From Maridesulfovibrio hydrothermalis AM13 = DSM 14728 (lineage in GTDB: Bacteria; Desulfobacterota; Desulfovibrionia; Desulfovibrionales; Desulfovibrionaceae), in assembly GCF_000331025.1 (NCBI RefSeq), contig NC_020055.1:1892370-1956369 (forward strand): a stretch of DNA of 64,000 bases, given 5' to 3'. The notes below the pieces were generated by a model that had not been told where the DNA came from, searched no databases, and saw only the letters and a program-made list of their open reading frames with translations. A program made the translations under genes and the position numbers. This document shows, one piece after another, positions 61,914 to 64,000 of this stretch. Numbering within the stretch: the stretch's first letter is position 1; the number at the start of each line of letters is the position of its first letter.

Positions 61914-63320
61914 ATGAGCCCGAAAAATACCGGGAAAAAAGAGTTTGATGTAATTATTGTCGGCGGCGGCCCTGCTGGACTTTTCGCTGCATTCTACCTT
62001 GGTGAAAACACTGACCTTGATGTTCTGGTCATTGAAAAAGGGAAATCATCCCTCAAGCGTAACTGTCCAATAACCGGTGATCAGGAATGCATTAAATGCA
62101 AGCCCTGTAATATTTTGTCCGGTGTTGGCGGAGCAGGGCTTTTTTCCGACGGAAAGCTTAATTATATTCATAAACTCGGCAAGACTGATCTGACTCAGTT
62201 TATGCCCGTATCAGAGGCGAAAGCCCTCATCGACGAAACTGAAGAGATCTTCAACCGCTTTAACATGGACGGGAAAGTTTTTCCGACCGATATGGAAGCG
62301 GCTAAGAATATTAGAAAGGATGCCCTTAAAAATGGAATTGATCTTCTGCTTATTAAGCAGAAGCATCTAGGCAGCGACAATCTGCCCGGCCATATTGCGG
62401 CTATGGCAGAGTACTGCAAAAACAAAGGCATTACCTTTCAGACCAATGAGAATGTTAAAGATATCCTTATTGAAAATGGTGAACTTACCGGCGTTATCAC
62501 CAGCAAAGGTGAGTACAAGGCTAAGAATGTAATTCTTGCACCCGGCCGCGTCGGGGCTGAGTGGATGGGAGCAGTTGCTAAAAGGCATGATCTTGCCATC
62601 ACCCAGCGTGGAATTGAAGTCGGTGTGCGTGTAGAGGTGCATGCAGATATCATGCGTGATCTCTGTGATATTATTTATGATCCTACCTTTTTTATCCGCA
62701 CCAACACTTATGATGATCAGGTTCGCACTTTCTGCACTAATCAGGGCGGATTTATTGCACTTGAAAACTATCAGGATTTTATCTGTGTAAACGGACATGC
62801 CTATATGGATAAAAAGTCTGAGAACACAAATTTCGCATTCCTTTCCAAGGTTGTGCTCGAAGAACCTGTGACGGATAATCAGGCTTACGGTGAATCCATA
62901 GGCAAACTGGCAACCATCATCGGTGGCGGAAAACCTATTCTTCAGCGTTTCGGTGATCTCAAAAGAGGCCGCCGTTCTACATGGAACAGGGTTCGAAACA
63001 GCTTTATCGAGCCGACTATGAAAAATGTTACCTGCGGTGACATAGCTATGGCACTTCCTGAACGTATTGTCCGTAACCTTGTGGAAGGTTTGGAAAAGCT
63101 CAACGAAGTCGTCCCCGGAGTTTCGAACGAGGAAACATTACTCTATGCACCTGAAATCAAGTTCTTCTCCACTCAGGTTGAAACAAGCAATGTTCTTGAA
63201 ACAGCTCTTGAAGGATTGTTTGTCGCTGGTGACGGTCCCGGTGTGGCTGGAAATATAGTCTCCGCATCTGCTACCGGTATCATCCCTGCTAAAGAGATTG
63301 CCCGCAGAGCACAGAAGTAG
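61914..63320 (+). CDS. FAD-dependent dehydrogenase (COG2509-like)
   Basis: A 468-residue flavoprotein. The dinucleotide site is DVIIVGGGPAGLFAAFYLG, and the C-terminal FAD contact is GLFVAGDGPGVAGNIVSASATG. A Cys-rich stretch CPITGDQECIKCKPCNILSG and GGAGLFSDGKLN follow the N-terminal domain, as in the uncharacterised FAD dehydrogenases of COG2509, which are often annotated as NAD(P)/FAD-dependent oxidoreductases. Reaction unknown. ATG 61914 has GGAG six bases upstream; the frame's 46 upstream codons are not family-like. It is divergent from the Rrf2 gene. Confidence 0.82.
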   Translation: MSPKNTGKKEFDVIIVGGGPAGLFAAFYLGENTDLDVLVIEKGKSSLKRNCPITGDQECIKCKPCNILSGVGGAGLFSDGKLNYIHKLGKTDLTQFMPVSEAKALIDETEEIFNRFNMDGKVFPTDMEAAKNIRKDALKNGIDLLLIKQKHLGSDNLPGHIAAMAEYCKNKGITFQTNENVKDILIENGELTGVITSKGEYKAKNVILAPGRVGAEWMGAVAKRHDLAITQRGIEVGVRVEVHADIMRDLCDIIYDPTFFIRTNTYDDQVRTFCTNQGGFIALENYQDFICVNGHAYMDKKSENTNFAFLSKVVLEEPVTDNQAYGESIGKLATIIGGGKPILQRFGDLKRGRRSTWNRVRNSFIEPTMKNVTCGDIAMALPERIVRNLVEGLEKLNEVVPGVSNEETLLYAPEIKFFSTQVETSNVLETALEGLFVAGDGPGVAGNIVSASATGIIPAKEIARRAQK

Positions 63321-63347
63321 ACAGCTAAGTTTTTTTTGAATTGCTTT

Positions 63348-63379
63348 AAAGTCCGCTGGATATGTTCCGGCGGACTTTT
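63348..63379 (+). terminator. Terminator after the FAD-dehydrogenase gene
   Basis: AAAGTCCGCTGGA pairs with TTCCGGCGGACTTT around TATG, one mismatch, followed by T residues. Confidence 0.9.
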
Positions 63380-63502
63380 TTGTTGCCTTTGTTAAATCAA
63401 GTGTGTTTTGCGTATTGTTGTAATGACACATAATGATAAAGTATGTTAACTGCTTGAACTGTACTGTGCTGTAGTCTTTTATTTTAACATAAGAAGGGTG
63501 AC

Positions 63503-64000
63503 ATGGTCAGCGAGTCTTCTGAGAGTAAACAGTCCGCCAGTGTGATTTTTGTTCTGCTGATTTCCGCAGCCGCTGCACTGGGCGGTTTTCTTTTTGGATT
63601 TGATACCGCTGTGATCAACGGGGCTGTTGTTGCTCTTGGTGATCATTTTAATGTCGGGCCTGTTCTGGTCGGGCTGTCGGTTTCGCTGGCTCTGATCGGT
63701 TCAGCTGTGGGGGCACTGGCTTCGGGGTTTGTTTCTGAAAAGTATGGGCGCATCAGGCCCATGCTGCTTGCCGCTGTGTTGTTTACGGTCAGTGGTATCG
63801 GGGCCGGATTTCCTTTTACAGTCTGGGATTTTATTTTCTGGCGTTTCTTAGGCGGTGTGGGGATTGGACTGGCCAGTGCCATTACTCCTGCTTATATTGC
63901 TGAAATTTCTCCTGCCGAATTACGCGGGCGGTTCGGGTCGCTGCAACAGCTGGCTATTGTTACCGGAATATTTGTGGCTATGCTTAGCAACTATATGATG
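63503..64000 (+). CDS. Sugar-porter family MFS transporter, 5' part
   Basis: The frame is open from ATG 63503 to the right edge (166 codons seen). It starts behind GAAGGG. Four to five hydrophobic helices are visible. Sugar-porter motifs are GFDTAVINGAV in the first helix, GxxSxKYGRIRP in the loop after helix 2, and PAYIAEISPAELRGR after helix 4, the region that normally reads PxYxxEx-P-x-x-x-R-G. It is therefore a proton-linked hexose or polyol transporter of the inner membrane. The 3' end lies outside the window. Confidence 0.9.
   Translation, partial: MVSESSESKQSASVIFVLLISAAAALGGFLFGFDTAVINGAVVALGDHFNVGPVLVGLSVSLALIGSAVGALASGFVSEKYGRIRPMLLAAVLFTVSGIGAGFPFTVWDFIFWRFLGGVGIGLASAITPAYIAEISPAELRGRFGSLQQLAIVTGIFVAMLSNYMM

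Overview
The window looks like ordinary chromosome of a free-living, motile, Gram-negative sulfate-reducing deltaproteobacterium of the Desulfovibrio / Maridesulfovibrio type. The reasons are a moderate GC content, an aromatic amino acid operon that opens with the archaeal-type ADH synthase and 3-dehydroquinate synthase II, an ArsR-methyltransferase fusion upstream of ahcY, a small RRM protein, a split glycine decarboxylase and FolE2. The genus is inferred from gene content and synteny, not from a search. No prophage, insertion sequence, CRISPR array or integrase was seen.

Layout. 1-3.0 kb: a truncated minus-strand gene (possible XXXCH-type protein), an HD-domain protein, a LysR regulator and a small secreted protein. 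3.1-4.15 kb: six minus-strand tRNA genes arranged as a tandem duplication of Gln-Glu-Glu. 4.2-5.1 kb: a DUF721/DciA-like protein and a Rho_N-like small protein. 5.3-7.7 kb: sahR-like regulator and ahcY. 8-11 kb: RhlE-type helicase, an RRM protein with an elaborate 5' leader, and a discoidin-like secreted protein. 11.2-17.5 kb (minus strand): aromatic amino acid permease, aspartase, a membrane diguanylate cyclase and RarD.

17.8-29.7 kb is the centre of the window: a complete aromatic amino acid cluster in the order ADH synthase, DHQ synthase II, pheA, aroA, tyrA, trpE, G, D, C, F, B, A. In front of it lies an unannotated 33-codon leader ORF whose codons 13-20 read Tyr-Phe-Tyr-Tyr-Phe-Tyr-Phe-Trp. 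It is followed by a competing antiterminator and a strong intrinsic terminator. This looks like a single ribosome-stalling attenuator that reads all three aromatic amino acids for one operon, and it is the best candidate for an undescribed system here.

29.8-38 kb: a two-component system divergent from a three-gene RND efflux operon. 38.1-45.3 kb: a GT9 glycosyltransferase, then fliK-flgD-flgE and a flagellin gene behind a sigma-54-type promoter. 45.4-49.5 kb: rnc (minus), an ADP-forming acyl-CoA synthetase and a phosphotransacetylase-like DRTGG protein. 49.9-52.5 kb: an MBL-fold hydrolase, a WcbI-like protein and an orphan solute-binding protein. 52.7-57.3 kb (minus): gcvH-gcvPA-gcvPB-lpd, without gcvT. 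57.7-64 kb: a methyltransferase with nikR, folE2, a rhodanese, a DUF1499 lipoprotein, an Rrf2 regulator, an FAD-dependent dehydrogenase and a truncated sugar-porter MFS gene.

Most transcription units end in clear intrinsic terminators. Several leaders (aromatic operon, RRM gene, rhlE) carry RNA structure that suggests control after initiation. Start codons were moved downstream of the longest frame wherever a ribosome binding site decided the matter.
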